Assembly (NCBI RefSeq): GCF_023712105.1 | Contig: NZ_JAMLJI010000001.1 | Span: forward strand, 124,001-188,000 | Length of the DNA stretch: 64,000 nucleotides | Direction of reading: 5' to 3' | Source of the DNA: Larsenimonas suaedae | GTDB taxonomy: Bacteria > Pseudomonadota > Gammaproteobacteria > Pseudomonadales > Halomonadaceae | Shown: positions 51,925-59,800 of the stretch, one piece after another | Numbering within the stretch: position 1 is the first letter of the stretch | Layout: every line of letters begins with the position of its first letter | Notes under the pieces: model-generated | What the model was told of the DNA's origin: nothing | The model's input: the letters and a program-made list of their open reading frames with translations, nothing else | The model's database searches: none | Program-made: the position numbers and the translations under genes

Positions 51925-51954
51925 TTGACGCCTATTGGCCGTTACCTCTTTTAT
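51925..51954 (+). promoter_or_regulatory. Predicted phaZ promoter
   Basis: TTGACG (51925-51930) and TTTTAT (51949-51954) are spaced 18 bases apart. A palindrome overlaps its downstream edge and the expected transcription start. Confidence 0.55.
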
Positions 51955-51968
51955 TGTGCAGTGCACAA
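51953..51968. promoter_or_regulatory. Candidate PhaR operator upstream of phaZ
   Basis: TTGTGCAGTGCACAA (51954-51968) is a perfect palindrome around a central G. The same 15 bases recur before the phasin gene. TGC-rich dyads are the known type of PhaR target, and phaR lies in this window. Confidence 0.65.
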
Positions 51969-52029
51969 AGCGGGTCATGTGTGCTATTGGTAAAAGAGTC
52001 AGGTCTTGGCGACAACAGGGGAAAGCACC

Positions 52030-53274
52030 ATGCTGTACCAGTACTACGAATTCCAGCGCTCGTTCTTCTATCCGGTTTCCGTGATGGCGAAACTGTCGGC
52101 TGAGCTTTTTACCGACTCTCGCCACAGTCTTTCCCACCTTCCCTGGGCCAATCGCTTGGCGGCCAATTACGAGCTGATCTATCGGTTGGGCAAGGACTAC
52201 GAAAAACCCGAATTCGACATCCGAACGATCGAAAAGGGCGGCTCGATTGTTCCGATCGTCGAGGAGATCGTTGAGGACAGGCCGTTTTGTCGCCTGATTC
52301 GATTCAAGCGCTACGCCGATAACGCAGAGCTTGCCCAGACGTTCACCGACGAGCCCAAGGTACTGCTGTGCGCGCCGCTTTCGGGCCATCATTCGACACT
52401 TCTGCGCGATACCGTCCGACAGTTTTTGCACGATGCCAAGGTCTACATCACCGACTGGAAGGATGCGCGCACCGTACCCAACGATGAAGGGCCGTTTCAT
52501 CTCGATGACTATGTCGAGTACATCCAGTCGTTTATTCGCACCATCGGTGCCGACAATCTGCATGTGATCTCGGTCTGTCAGCCCACGGTGCCCGTACTGG
52601 CGGCGCTGTCGCTGATGGCGGCGCGAAACGAGGCCCTGCCCAATACGATCACGATGATGGGCGGGCCGATCGATGCGCGAAAGAGCCCGACCGAGGTCAA
52701 CTCGCTGGCCAACAACAAGTCTCTTCAGTGGTTCGAGGACAACGTCATCCACCGGGCGCCTGGCGGCTACCCAGGCGCCGGTCGCAAGGTCTATCCAGGC
52801 TTTCTTCAGCATGCCGGTTTCGTTGCGATGAATCCGGACTTGCACCTCAAGTCGCACTGGGAATTCTACGAGCACCTGCTCAGTGGCGATGAGGAAGACG
52901 CCGAAAGCCATCGTCGGTTCTACGATGAGTACAACGCGGTGTTGGACATGCCGGCCGAATATTACCTCGATACCATTCGTGTCGTGTTTCAGGAGTACGC
53001 GCTTGCCAAGGGGACCTGGACCATTCGCGGCGAGCCCGTTGACCCGTCTCGCATCAAGGAAACGGCCTTGATGACCGTGGAAGGTGAGCGCGACGATATT
53101 TCAGGCCACGGCCAGACAGCGTCCGCTCATGATCTGTGTACCGGCATCGATGATACGCGTCGTTTTCATATTACCCTGGAGGGGGCCGGGCATTACGGCA
53201 TCTTTTCCGGCCGGCGCTTTCGAACCAAGCTTTACCCGCAGCTTTTGCAGTTTATTCGTGATCATGCAAGTTAG
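52030..53274 (+). CDS. phaZ: PhaZ, intracellular poly(3-hydroxybutyrate) depolymerase
   Basis: A 414-residue alpha/beta-hydrolase-fold enzyme that degrades stored PHB granules. It begins M-L-Y-Q-Y-Y-E-F-Q-R-S, typical of the intracellular depolymerase family. The lipase-like box is S-V-C-Q-P-T-V with a cysteine (C183) as nucleophile instead of serine, as in PhaZ1-type enzymes. The late G-H-Y-G region supplies the histidine. I start at ATG 52030, after GGGGAAA. Next is the phasin gene, reached through its own promoter. Confidence 0.92.
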   Translation: MLYQYYEFQRSFFYPVSVMAKLSAELFTDSRHSLSHLPWANRLAANYELIYRLGKDYEKPEFDIRTIEKGGSIVPIVEEIVEDRPFCRLIRFKRYADNAELAQTFTDEPKVLLCAPLSGHHSTLLRDTVRQFLHDAKVYITDWKDARTVPNDEGPFHLDDYVEYIQSFIRTIGADNLHVISVCQPTVPVLAALSLMAARNEALPNTITMMGGPIDARKSPTEVNSLANNKSLQWFEDNVIHRAPGGYPGAGRKVYPGFLQHAGFVAMNPDLHLKSHWEFYEHLLSGDEEDAESHRRFYDEYNAVLDMPAEYYLDTIRVVFQEYALAKGTWTIRGEPVDPSRIKETALMTVEGERDDISGHGQTASAHDLCTGIDDTRRFHITLEGAGHYGIFSGRRFRTKLYPQLLQFIRDHAS

Positions 53275-53277
53275 ATC

Positions 53278-53306
53278 TTGACAGGATTGTGCACTGCAGC
53301 AATACT
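53278..53306 (+). promoter_or_regulatory. Predicted phasin promoter
   Basis: A consensus TTGACA (53278-53283) is followed after 17 bases by AATACT (53301-53306). One TGCA dyad fills the spacer and a second covers the expected start. Confidence 0.7.
53286..53302. promoter_or_regulatory. Imperfect TGCA dyad, candidate PhaR site 1 of the phasin gene
   Basis: An imperfect dyad, ATTGTGCACTGCAGCAA, sits between the -35 and -10 boxes. Its centre is about 24 bases, or two helical turns, from the centre of the second site. Confidence 0.5.
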
Positions 53307-53309
53307 TGC

Positions 53310-53326
53310 ATTGTGCAGTGCACAAT
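53310..53326. promoter_or_regulatory. Candidate PhaR site 2 of the phasin gene
   Basis: A 17-base perfect palindrome around a central G (ATTGTGCAGTGCACAAT), identical over 16 bases to the site before phaZ. It lies just after the predicted -10 box. Confidence 0.7.
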
Positions 53327-53425
53327 AAGTCAGGCACTGGCGGTGACGAATCTGGCGAGGCGGGTGGTTCGCAAGGTTCGACGAATATCCAGTCACGATC
53401 GGTAAGACACCGACAGGAGAATACG

Positions 53426-54157
53426 ATGTACACCATGAATAATCCGGAAAAGATGAAAGACGTCTACCGCGAGCAGATCAATACGCTGATGGGCTTTACC
53501 CAGCAGTGGATGAAAGGTGTCGAGCAGCTGACCGAGCTGAACCTCAGGACGGCACAGGACATGATGTCTCAAGGTGCGGACATGACCCAGAAGATGCTTT
53601 CAGCTCGTGAAGCTCAGGAAGTCTTCAATCTGCAGTCCGTCATGTTCCAGCCGTTTTCCGAGCGCAGCATGGCGTACACCCAAAATGCGTACAAGATCAT
53701 GTCCGGCATGCAGTCTGATGTGATGAGGCTTGCCGAGAAAAAGGCCGCCGAACGCAGCCAGGCGTTTCAGTCCTACGTGGATGATCTTGCTCGAAACGCA
53801 CCGGTCGGCGCGGAATCGACGGTATCGATGACCAAATCGGCCACCAGCGCTACCGCAAGTTTCTACGACACCGTACAGAAGATGGTGCGCCAGGCCATGG
53901 AAAACGCCGAGCGCAATTTCGAAGCCGCGACAAGCGTTGCCCATGAACAGGCCAAGCAGGCAACCGAGGCCTCGTCTCGGTTTGCAGGAAACGTTCAGGG
54001 TGCAACCAAGGATGCGTCACAGCGTACGGCAACCGCTGCCAAGAACGCCGCTGACCAGGCTCAGAAAGCGGCCGAGGCTTCGAAAAATAGCGCAACGGCT
54101 GCATCGTCGGCTAACGCCAACGCGTCCAGCAGCACCAATACCTCGAACAAGAAGTAA
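53426..54157 (+). CDS. Phasin family protein (PHA granule coat)
   Basis: A 243-residue, almost wholly helical protein matching the phasin family: W-M-K-G-V-E-Q-L-T-E-L-N-L near the start and a long amphipathic helix through about residue 175, followed by an Ala/Lys/Ser/Asn-rich tail. Phasins coat PHA granules and set their number and size. The ATG at 53426 follows AGGAGA. Predicted PhaR sites in the promoter fit the known logic, in which PhaR represses phasin until granules bind it. Confidence 0.85.
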   Translation: MYTMNNPEKMKDVYREQINTLMGFTQQWMKGVEQLTELNLRTAQDMMSQGADMTQKMLSAREAQEVFNLQSVMFQPFSERSMAYTQNAYKIMSGMQSDVMRLAEKKAAERSQAFQSYVDDLARNAPVGAESTVSMTKSATSATASFYDTVQKMVRQAMENAERNFEAATSVAHEQAKQATEASSRFAGNVQGATKDASQRTATAAKNAADQAQKAAEASKNSATAASSANANASSSTNTSNKK

Positions 54158-54224
54158 ATGCTGACAGAACGTCGGTACTGACACGGTGTATGTGCTGGGC
54201 AAATTCCGGTACTTACGCACCATG

Positions 54225-54253
54225 AAAAAGCCCCGCCGAGCGGGGCTTTTTTT
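54225..54253. terminator. Bidirectional terminator after the phasin gene
   Basis: A-run, 6-base GC stem extended by A-T pairs, 5-base loop and seven T, between the phasin gene and the convergent symporter gene. Confidence 0.88.
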
Positions 54254-54298
54254 ATGCGGGGTCTGACGTTAAAGGTCCAACGTCGAATGATCAAACGA

Positions 54299-55891
54299 TC
54301 ATGCGAAGGCGATGTAAATGGCCAGTACGCAGACGATCAAAGCGATACCTGCAGGAACCGATCCTTTCCACGGCGTGAGATCGACTTCGCCGCTGTCTTC
54401 CTGAACCCAGGGCTCCTTGCGCGGTGCCAGCTTGCCGATGATGAGCATCATGGCGATCAGGCCGACAAACACGAGTCCGATGAAGTGGAAATCGTGAACG
54501 ACGTTCAAAACGCCAGTGAACGGCGGTACGAAGTAAACCAGAAAGATCACCAGGCAACCGAGGATCAAGCCGAGCTTTGCGGCAATGGCCGGGACGTGGC
54601 GATTAAGAAGGCCGACGGCCACGACTGCCAGAATCGGAATGAAGTACAGCGCGTTCATCTTCTGCAGGTAGACGAAGATGCTTTCCTGGCCGGCCAGAAG
54701 CGGTGCAATGATCATGGCCGCGATCGCGACGATCCAGCCAAATACCTTGCCTGATTTGACCACTTCCTCGTCAGAGGCGTCCTTGCGCAGGACCTGCTTG
54801 TAGATGCCAAGACTGAACAGCGTCGTGGTGCTGTTGAGTGCCGAGTTGAAGGACGAGAGGATGGCACCGACCATGACGGCGGCGAAGAAGCCGGTCAGGT
54901 AGGGGGGCAATACATTGAAGACCAGATGCCCGTAGGCCGCGTCGGCCTTGATGCCCTGATCGGCGTACAGATAAAACGCGATCATGCCGGGAATAACCAG
55001 ATACAGCGGCCCGAACAGCTTCAAAAATCCGGTCAGAAGCACACCTTTCTGCCCTTCAGCGAGGCTACTGGCGCCGAAGGTGCGCTGAATGATCTGCTGG
55101 TTGGTACACCAGTAGAAAACGTTTAGCAGCAGTACGCCGGTGAACAGGGTGGAAAATGGCACAGACTGCTCTTCGGTGCCCAGTGAGTTGAACCGCTCAG
55201 GCATCGAGGTGGTAAGCGTCTCCCAACCCTGGGCGATCCCCTGGCCACCGCTGACGGCCTGAAGGCCGAAGTACACAATGATGAACCCGCCGATCAGCAG
55301 GCCGATGCCGTTCAAGGTGTCAGACACCGCAACGGTTCTAAGGCCGCCGAACAGGGCATAGATTGACCCGATCAGACCCACCAGCCAGACGGTGCCCCAC
55401 AAGAGCGTGGTGTTGGACTCGATGCCCGTCAGCCCTTGCAGATCAAGCATGCCGAGCAAGCCAACAGCGCCTGAATACAAAACGATCGGCAACAGAATCG
55501 CGATGTAGGCCAACAGGAAAATGATGTTGGCGATTAACTGCGTGCCCTTGTCGAATCGAATGTCGAGCAGCTGCGGCACGGTAGTGATGCCGCTTTTCAA
55601 AAACCGTGGCAAGAAGAACAGGGCCATCAGCACCAGTGCGACGACGGCGACGACTTCCCAGGCCATGACGCTGAAGCCGTCGACGAAGGCGGCGCCATTG
55701 AGGCCGACCATCTGTTCGGTCGAGAGATTGGTCATCAGAAGCGATCCCGCAATCAGCGGAAAAGAAAGGCTTCGTCCGGCCAGAAAATAGCCCTTGGAAT
55801 GCTTATGGTCGTCGTTACGTGTGATTTTCCACGTAAGTGCGGCCACCGCTAAGGTAAACAGCAAGAACGACAGGATAGTTATTGCATGCAT
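54299..55891 (-). CDS. Sodium:solute symporter (SSS family, SGLT-like)
   Basis: A 530-residue membrane protein with about 14 hydrophobic segments, matching the length of vSGLT and E. coli YidK. Family motifs include G-R-S-L-S-F near 32-37, L-S-T-E-Q-M-V-G-L-N-G, Y-A-L-F-G-G-L-R-T-V-A-V-S-D and A-I-L-S-S-F-N-S-A-L-N-S. It likely imports a sugar or similar organic solute with Na+; the substrate is not readable. I start at ATG 55891; an upstream in-frame start at 56047 would add 52 polar residues not seen in the family. Confidence 0.85.
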   Translation of the reverse strand: MHAITILSFLLFTLAVAALTWKITRNDDHKHSKGYFLAGRSLSFPLIAGSLLMTNLSTEQMVGLNGAAFVDGFSVMAWEVVAVVALVLMALFFLPRFLKSGITTVPQLLDIRFDKGTQLIANIIFLLAYIAILLPIVLYSGAVGLLGMLDLQGLTGIESNTTLLWGTVWLVGLIGSIYALFGGLRTVAVSDTLNGIGLLIGGFIIVYFGLQAVSGGQGIAQGWETLTTSMPERFNSLGTEEQSVPFSTLFTGVLLLNVFYWCTNQQIIQRTFGASSLAEGQKGVLLTGFLKLFGPLYLVIPGMIAFYLYADQGIKADAAYGHLVFNVLPPYLTGFFAAVMVGAILSSFNSALNSTTTLFSLGIYKQVLRKDASDEEVVKSGKVFGWIVAIAAMIIAPLLAGQESIFVYLQKMNALYFIPILAVVAVGLLNRHVPAIAAKLGLILGCLVIFLVYFVPPFTGVLNVVHDFHFIGLVFVGLIAMMLIIGKLAPRKEPWVQEDSGEVDLTPWKGSVPAGIALIVCVLAIYIAFA

Positions 55892-56063
55892 GGTGAGTAT
55901 CCCTTGCGAATTTTTATACGGTTTGGGCGCTGAACGCCGACCTTTTTTTGATTCAGACGCCAGTGTATCCATCGGTTCCCAAAGCGCTATTCGCCTATTG
56001 TCTGACATAGCCTGTTCCCGGCTCTGACAAACAGGTTTGAGTGGCAAAATACACCGTCTTTTC

Positions 56064-56069
56064 TACACT
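56064..56069 (+). promoter_or_regulatory. Candidate -10 element of the GlsB-like gene
   Basis: TACACT preceded by C (CTACACT) resembles the extended -10 of sigma-S promoters. There is no convincing -35 box. E. coli relatives of this gene are under stress control; that it holds here is inference. Confidence 0.35.
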
Positions 56070-56072
56070 GGG

Positions 56073-56105
56073 GATGTATTGCATGGGATGTGATGTATTG
56101 CATGG
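56073..56105 (+). repeat. Two direct copies of GATGTATTGCATGG
   Basis: Exact 14-base copies at 56073-56086 and 56092-56105, 19 bases apart, between the candidate -10 element and the start of the GlsB-like gene. They could be protein-binding sites in the 5' leader. Confidence 0.8.
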
Positions 56106-56159
56106 AAAGCGTCGATCCGACGTACCGGGTCGGCCCACATTTAAAAGGAGTTACGCAAA

Positions 56160-56408
56160 ATGGGCATTATTCTCTGGTTGATCATCGGTGGTCTTGCAGG
56201 TTGGATTGCAGGCAAGATCATGCGCGGCGGCGGTTTCGGCATTGTTGGTAACATTGTGGTGGGTATCGTCGGTGCTGTTATTGGCGGTGCGCTCCTGAGC
56301 GTGCTGGGGCTCTCCTCCAGCGGTGGCATCATAGGTTCTCTGGTCACAGCGCTGATCGGTGCGGTCGTATTGCTCTGGATCGTGTCGTTGATCAAGAAGA
56401 AGGCGTGA
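56160..56408 (+). CDS. GlsB/YeaQ/YmgE-family small membrane protein
   Basis: An 82-residue, glycine-rich, very hydrophobic protein with three membrane segments and the family pattern L-I-I-G-G-L-A-G-W-I-A-G-K-I-M-R-G-G-G-F-G near the start. Often annotated as transglycosylase-associated, though no enzymatic activity is evident; relatives are stress-induced. The ATG follows AAAGGAG. It is a single-gene unit with its own terminator. Confidence 0.9.
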   Translation: MGIILWLIIGGLAGWIAGKIMRGGGFGIVGNIVVGIVGAVIGGALLSVLGLSSSGGIIGSLVTALIGAVVLLWIVSLIKKKA

Positions 56409-56429
56409 TCCCTGGATACCGCCTATTCG

Positions 56430-56454
56430 AAAAAGCGCCTTCGGGCGCTTTTTT
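56430..56454 (+). terminator. Terminator after the GlsB-like gene
   Basis: Six-base GC stem extended by A-T pairs, with a stable TTCG loop, then a T-run. Confidence 0.9.
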
Positions 56455-56603
56455 ATGCGCCTTTGGTTTATAAAATGCTATCTATTTTCATTTTTTGATT
56501 CATTTAATTAATTGATGGCCGGCATTTGGCTTCCCAATTATCTCGCCATACCCGGGCTCTATATCCTGCGTGAACTCGATAACGACTCACAGAGGGTATT
56601 CCC

Positions 56604-58082
56604 ATGTCTCATCACACGCGCTACACCATGGCTAATGGCGCTCCGGTGCCTAATGACGATGTTAGTCTCACCGCCGGCGAGCGTGGGCCGCTGACGTTTG
56701 ACAATTGGCGCCTGTTCGAAAAGCTGGCGCACTTCAATCGGGAACAGATTCCCGAGCGTGTGGTGCATGCGCGTGGCAGTGCGGCCTTTGGCACATTTAC
56801 TCTGAGCGATGATCTGTCAGACATTACGATTGCCGATTTTCTGAACAAGGCGGGCAAAACGACACCCGTCGCGCTTCGGTTCTCGACGGTGGCCGGCGGT
56901 CAGGACAGTGGTGACAACGTCCGTGACGTGCGTGGATTTGCCCTAAAGTTCTATACCGAACAGGGCAACTACGACATCGTGGGCAACAACACGCCCGTGT
57001 TTTTCATCCGAGAGCCCAGTAAATTCCCGGACTTCATTCATACCCAGAAAAAGGACCCGCGTTCGAACCTAGTCAACTGGCAAAATCGTTGGGAATTCTG
57101 GGCAAATCACCCTCAGGCGTTTCATCAGGTCACGATCCTGATGTCGGATCGAGGCATCCCCTACAGCTATCGCACCATGAACGGCTATGGCTCGCACACG
57201 CTCAGCATGTGGAACCGTGATGGCGAGCGTGTCTGGGTCAAATGGCACTTCAAGACCAATCAGGGCATCCAGAATGTGACCGATGAGCAGGCGCTCACGC
57301 TTGCCCCGGACCACCATCAGCGCGATCTGTTCAGTCACATTGAAAACGGCGATTTTCCAAGCTGGACCGTCAAGCTCCAGGTCATGACCGAAGCCGAGGC
57401 CCGGGCCTACCGTATCAACCCGTTTGATTTGACCAAGGTCTGGCCTCATGCCGATTTCCCGCTGCGAGAGATCGGTCAGCTTGAATTGAACCGCAATCCG
57501 GATAACTACTTTGCCGAGGTCGAGCAGCTCGCGTTCAGCCCCTCGAATTTCGTACCGGGTGTCGGTGCGTCACCGGATAAGGTGCTTCAATCGCGGCTTT
57601 GGTCCTACGCGGATGCACATCGTTACCGTCTGACGGCCAACTACGCGCAGCTGCCGGTAAATCGCCCGCATTGCCCGGTCAATCATTACCAGCGTGATGG
57701 CCTTATGGCCGGCATGCACCGTGAGGATGGCCAGTACTCGCTGACCAATTTCTACCCGAATGATCGTGTCGAAAACGGTGCGCCGGTGCCCGCCCCCGAA
57801 TTTATCGAGCCGCCAATGCCGCTCGAGGAAGAGGCCTGGGTAGGGTATTTCGATAACAGTGAGGACGACAACGTGTCCCAGGCGGGCAACCTTTATCGCA
57901 GTTTCGATGAAGGCCAGCGCGAGCGCATCACCAACGTGATCGGCTCGACGCTGGTCGATGTGTCCGCTTCTGTTCAACAGCGCGTGATCGCGATCTGCTC
58001 GGCCGCCGATCCCGATTATGGTACGCGTGTTGAAGCGGCGCTGGCTGCCCATACCCAGAAAGCCGTCAGTGATCACATCTGA
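56604..58082 (+). CDS. Catalase (monofunctional, haem)
   Basis: A 492-residue small-subunit catalase that removes hydrogen peroxide. Active-site H55 (R-V-V-H-A-R-G) and N128 (V-G-N-N-T-P-V-F-F) are intact, as is the haem-ligand tyrosine motif R-L-W-S-Y-A-D-A-H-R-Y-R-L near 332-344. Size and sequence place it with KatA-type (clade 3) enzymes. The 195-base upstream region is AT-rich and follows the previous terminator, so the gene has its own promoter; I cannot identify an OxyR site by eye. Confidence 0.95.
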   Translation: MSHHTRYTMANGAPVPNDDVSLTAGERGPLTFDNWRLFEKLAHFNREQIPERVVHARGSAAFGTFTLSDDLSDITIADFLNKAGKTTPVALRFSTVAGGQDSGDNVRDVRGFALKFYTEQGNYDIVGNNTPVFFIREPSKFPDFIHTQKKDPRSNLVNWQNRWEFWANHPQAFHQVTILMSDRGIPYSYRTMNGYGSHTLSMWNRDGERVWVKWHFKTNQGIQNVTDEQALTLAPDHHQRDLFSHIENGDFPSWTVKLQVMTEAEARAYRINPFDLTKVWPHADFPLREIGQLELNRNPDNYFAEVEQLAFSPSNFVPGVGASPDKVLQSRLWSYADAHRYRLTANYAQLPVNRPHCPVNHYQRDGLMAGMHREDGQYSLTNFYPNDRVENGAPVPAPEFIEPPMPLEEEAWVGYFDNSEDDNVSQAGNLYRSFDEGQRERITNVIGSTLVDVSASVQQRVIAICSAADPDYGTRVEAALAAHTQKAVSDHI

Positions 58083-58350
58083 TCAGTCTTGGATCGGCTT
58101 TTGGCGCCTTCCTTCGGGAGGGCGTTTTTGTTGGGGTGGTCCATGCTCGATGGCCTCTAACCACTGCCTGAGTCGCTTGAACACCTGTACTGCGTCATCA
58201 TCTCGCCAGTGAGTAAATCCGAGCTCGAAGCCTGCCTGCGCCGTTGACGAGTCTGAGTAACGAGACAGCGGATCAAGCAAAATGCCCTCGCGTGAAAGCG
58301 CTGTCGCGATGCGTTGCACGTGGGCTTGCGTCTACGTTGAGGCGCGGCTT
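58083..58350 (-). pseudogene. Degraded C-terminus of a MocR-type (GntR/aminotransferase) regulator
   Basis: An open stretch of 78 codons up to 58319 reads like the end of a PLP-aminotransferase-fold MocR regulator (A-L-S-R-E-G-I-L-L-D-P-L-S-R-Y, then F-E-L-G-F and a final helix). Just upstream a TAG interrupts the frame, and similarity seems to resume in another frame (P-R-L-N-V-D-A). No N-terminal winged helix is found up to 58517. It looks like a remnant overlapping the catalase terminator. The identification is by eye and tentative. Confidence 0.4.
58104..58129 (+). terminator. Terminator after the catalase gene
   Basis: An eight-base stem with a TTCG loop followed by five T. Confidence 0.85.
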
Positions 58351-58517
58351 GACCGGGCATCGATTTGGCGCAAGCGATGCTCTGGCGCGAATTGGTAAGG
58401 TTTTTTCGATACGAATCAGGCAAGATGATCCCCGTCTTCGACGGCCGGTTATTGGTCGTCATCGAGGGGGTTCAACGCATCAGGCACCGTGGTGTGCCTT
58501 GCCAATGGTTTCGAGTC

Positions 58518-59750
58518 ATGAAAAAAGAACGTTTTATCGGCCTCGAGTGGATGCGATTTCTGCTCGGCCTCTACATCGTCATTTTCCATACCATGCACTA
58601 TTACCCGGAAACGAAAGGGTGGGGTCACCTGGTCACACAGGTCGGTTTTTTTTCGACCAGCACCTTCTTCGTGTTGTCGGGGTTTTTGCTGACACACGTC
58701 TATCTCAACGAGCATAACGAGATGCGTGAGCCGGCCAGAAGCTTCATGGTAAAGCGGTTTTCGAACCTCTATCCCATTCACATCGGCTCGTTTCTTCTGA
58801 CCATTGCGGTCATGTCGCTGATTCCATACCTGGCAATCGTGCCGGAGGATGCCAAGACGTCTGCGCTGTTCACGATCTATGACGTCAACAACGACATGGG
58901 CCAGGCCACGCCCAATCCGCTTCATCACTTCATGAGTACCGGTGAGGCGGCGTTGAACGTCGTGTTGAACCTGACCCTTCTGCATGCCTGGAACCCGTAC
59001 TATCTGACGTTCAATCCGCCGTCCTGGTCGATTTCGACGCTGTTCTTCTTCTATATGGTCTTTCCGTTCGCTGCGACGCGACTGGTTCGGCTCAGAAAGT
59101 TCTACCGCGCCATGGCGCTCGTGATGGCGATCTATCTGATCCCGACGATCTTGGTGAGCCTGTACACCGATTACGGCATGCCCGAGACCGGCATTCTTCA
59201 CCGTAATCCGATCATTCGACTCCCTGAGTTTCTCGCCGGGATCTTGCTGTGTGGTCTATACACGCGCCGTCGCTCACAGGGGCGTCGTCTGAGCATTGGC
59301 AAGCGCTGGGCGCTGGTGGGATTGATTGTTGTGTCGATTGCCATTGCCGAGGTGCTTCTGACCAAGGGGCACGTCTGGTACTACTTCATGCACAATGGCC
59401 TTTTGTTGCCGGCGCAGCTGGCGCTGGTCTATCTGTGCCTGTTCATGCCGATGCCAAAGCGCGCCTCGATAACGCGGTTTGCAACGCGCCTGGGTGGGGC
59501 GTCGCTTCCAATGTTTGCGCTGCATGTGCCGTTTTACATTATCTTCTCGCGCGTCGAACGAGTGCTTTCGGGTGAGCCATCCTTGTGCATGGCCGGTGAG
59601 TTTCGCCAGTGTTTCGATGCGGCCGGCCCGATTTCGATCTGGTACTACCCGGTCTTTTTGATTTTGACCGTTGCGCTGTGTGTGGTGTTTCAGGAGCAGT
59701 TCGTGGTTCGGGTTCGTAACTGGCTTCAGCGCCATTTGCTCAAGCAGTAA
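58518..59750 (+). CDS. Membrane acyltransferase (acyltransferase_3 family)
   Basis: A 410-residue multi-pass protein of the OafA/NodX family. The start is typical (F-I-G-L-E-W-M-R-F-L-L-G-L-Y-I-V-I-F-H-T), with the conserved R and the catalytic-type histidine, followed by S-T-F-F-V-L-S-G-F-L. About ten membrane segments. Such enzymes acylate surface polysaccharide or other envelope molecules; the substrate is unknown and no polysaccharide genes are nearby. The ATG at 58518 has only a poor ribosome site, and upstream in-frame codons extend to 58365 without family likeness. Confidence 0.85.
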   Translation: MKKERFIGLEWMRFLLGLYIVIFHTMHYYPETKGWGHLVTQVGFFSTSTFFVLSGFLLTHVYLNEHNEMREPARSFMVKRFSNLYPIHIGSFLLTIAVMSLIPYLAIVPEDAKTSALFTIYDVNNDMGQATPNPLHHFMSTGEAALNVVLNLTLLHAWNPYYLTFNPPSWSISTLFFFYMVFPFAATRLVRLRKFYRAMALVMAIYLIPTILVSLYTDYGMPETGILHRNPIIRLPEFLAGILLCGLYTRRRSQGRRLSIGKRWALVGLIVVSIAIAEVLLTKGHVWYYFMHNGLLLPAQLALVYLCLFMPMPKRASITRFATRLGGASLPMFALHVPFYIIFSRVERVLSGEPSLCMAGEFRQCFDAAGPISIWYYPVFLILTVALCVVFQEQFVVRVRNWLQRHLLKQ

Positions 59751-59764
59751 GCGAGCGCTAAACC

Positions 59765-59792
59765 AAAAAAGGCCCCATCGGGGCCTTTTTTT
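59765..59792. terminator. Bidirectional terminator between the acyltransferase gene and gabT
   Basis: Perfect 12-base arms including A- and T-runs, with a 3-base loop. Confidence 0.9.
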
Positions 59793-59800
59793 ATGACATC

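Noticed and set aside
57055-57085. A GTTCGAA-like T-loop motif suggesting a tRNA
   Set aside because: It lies inside the catalase gene with no acceptor stem around it.
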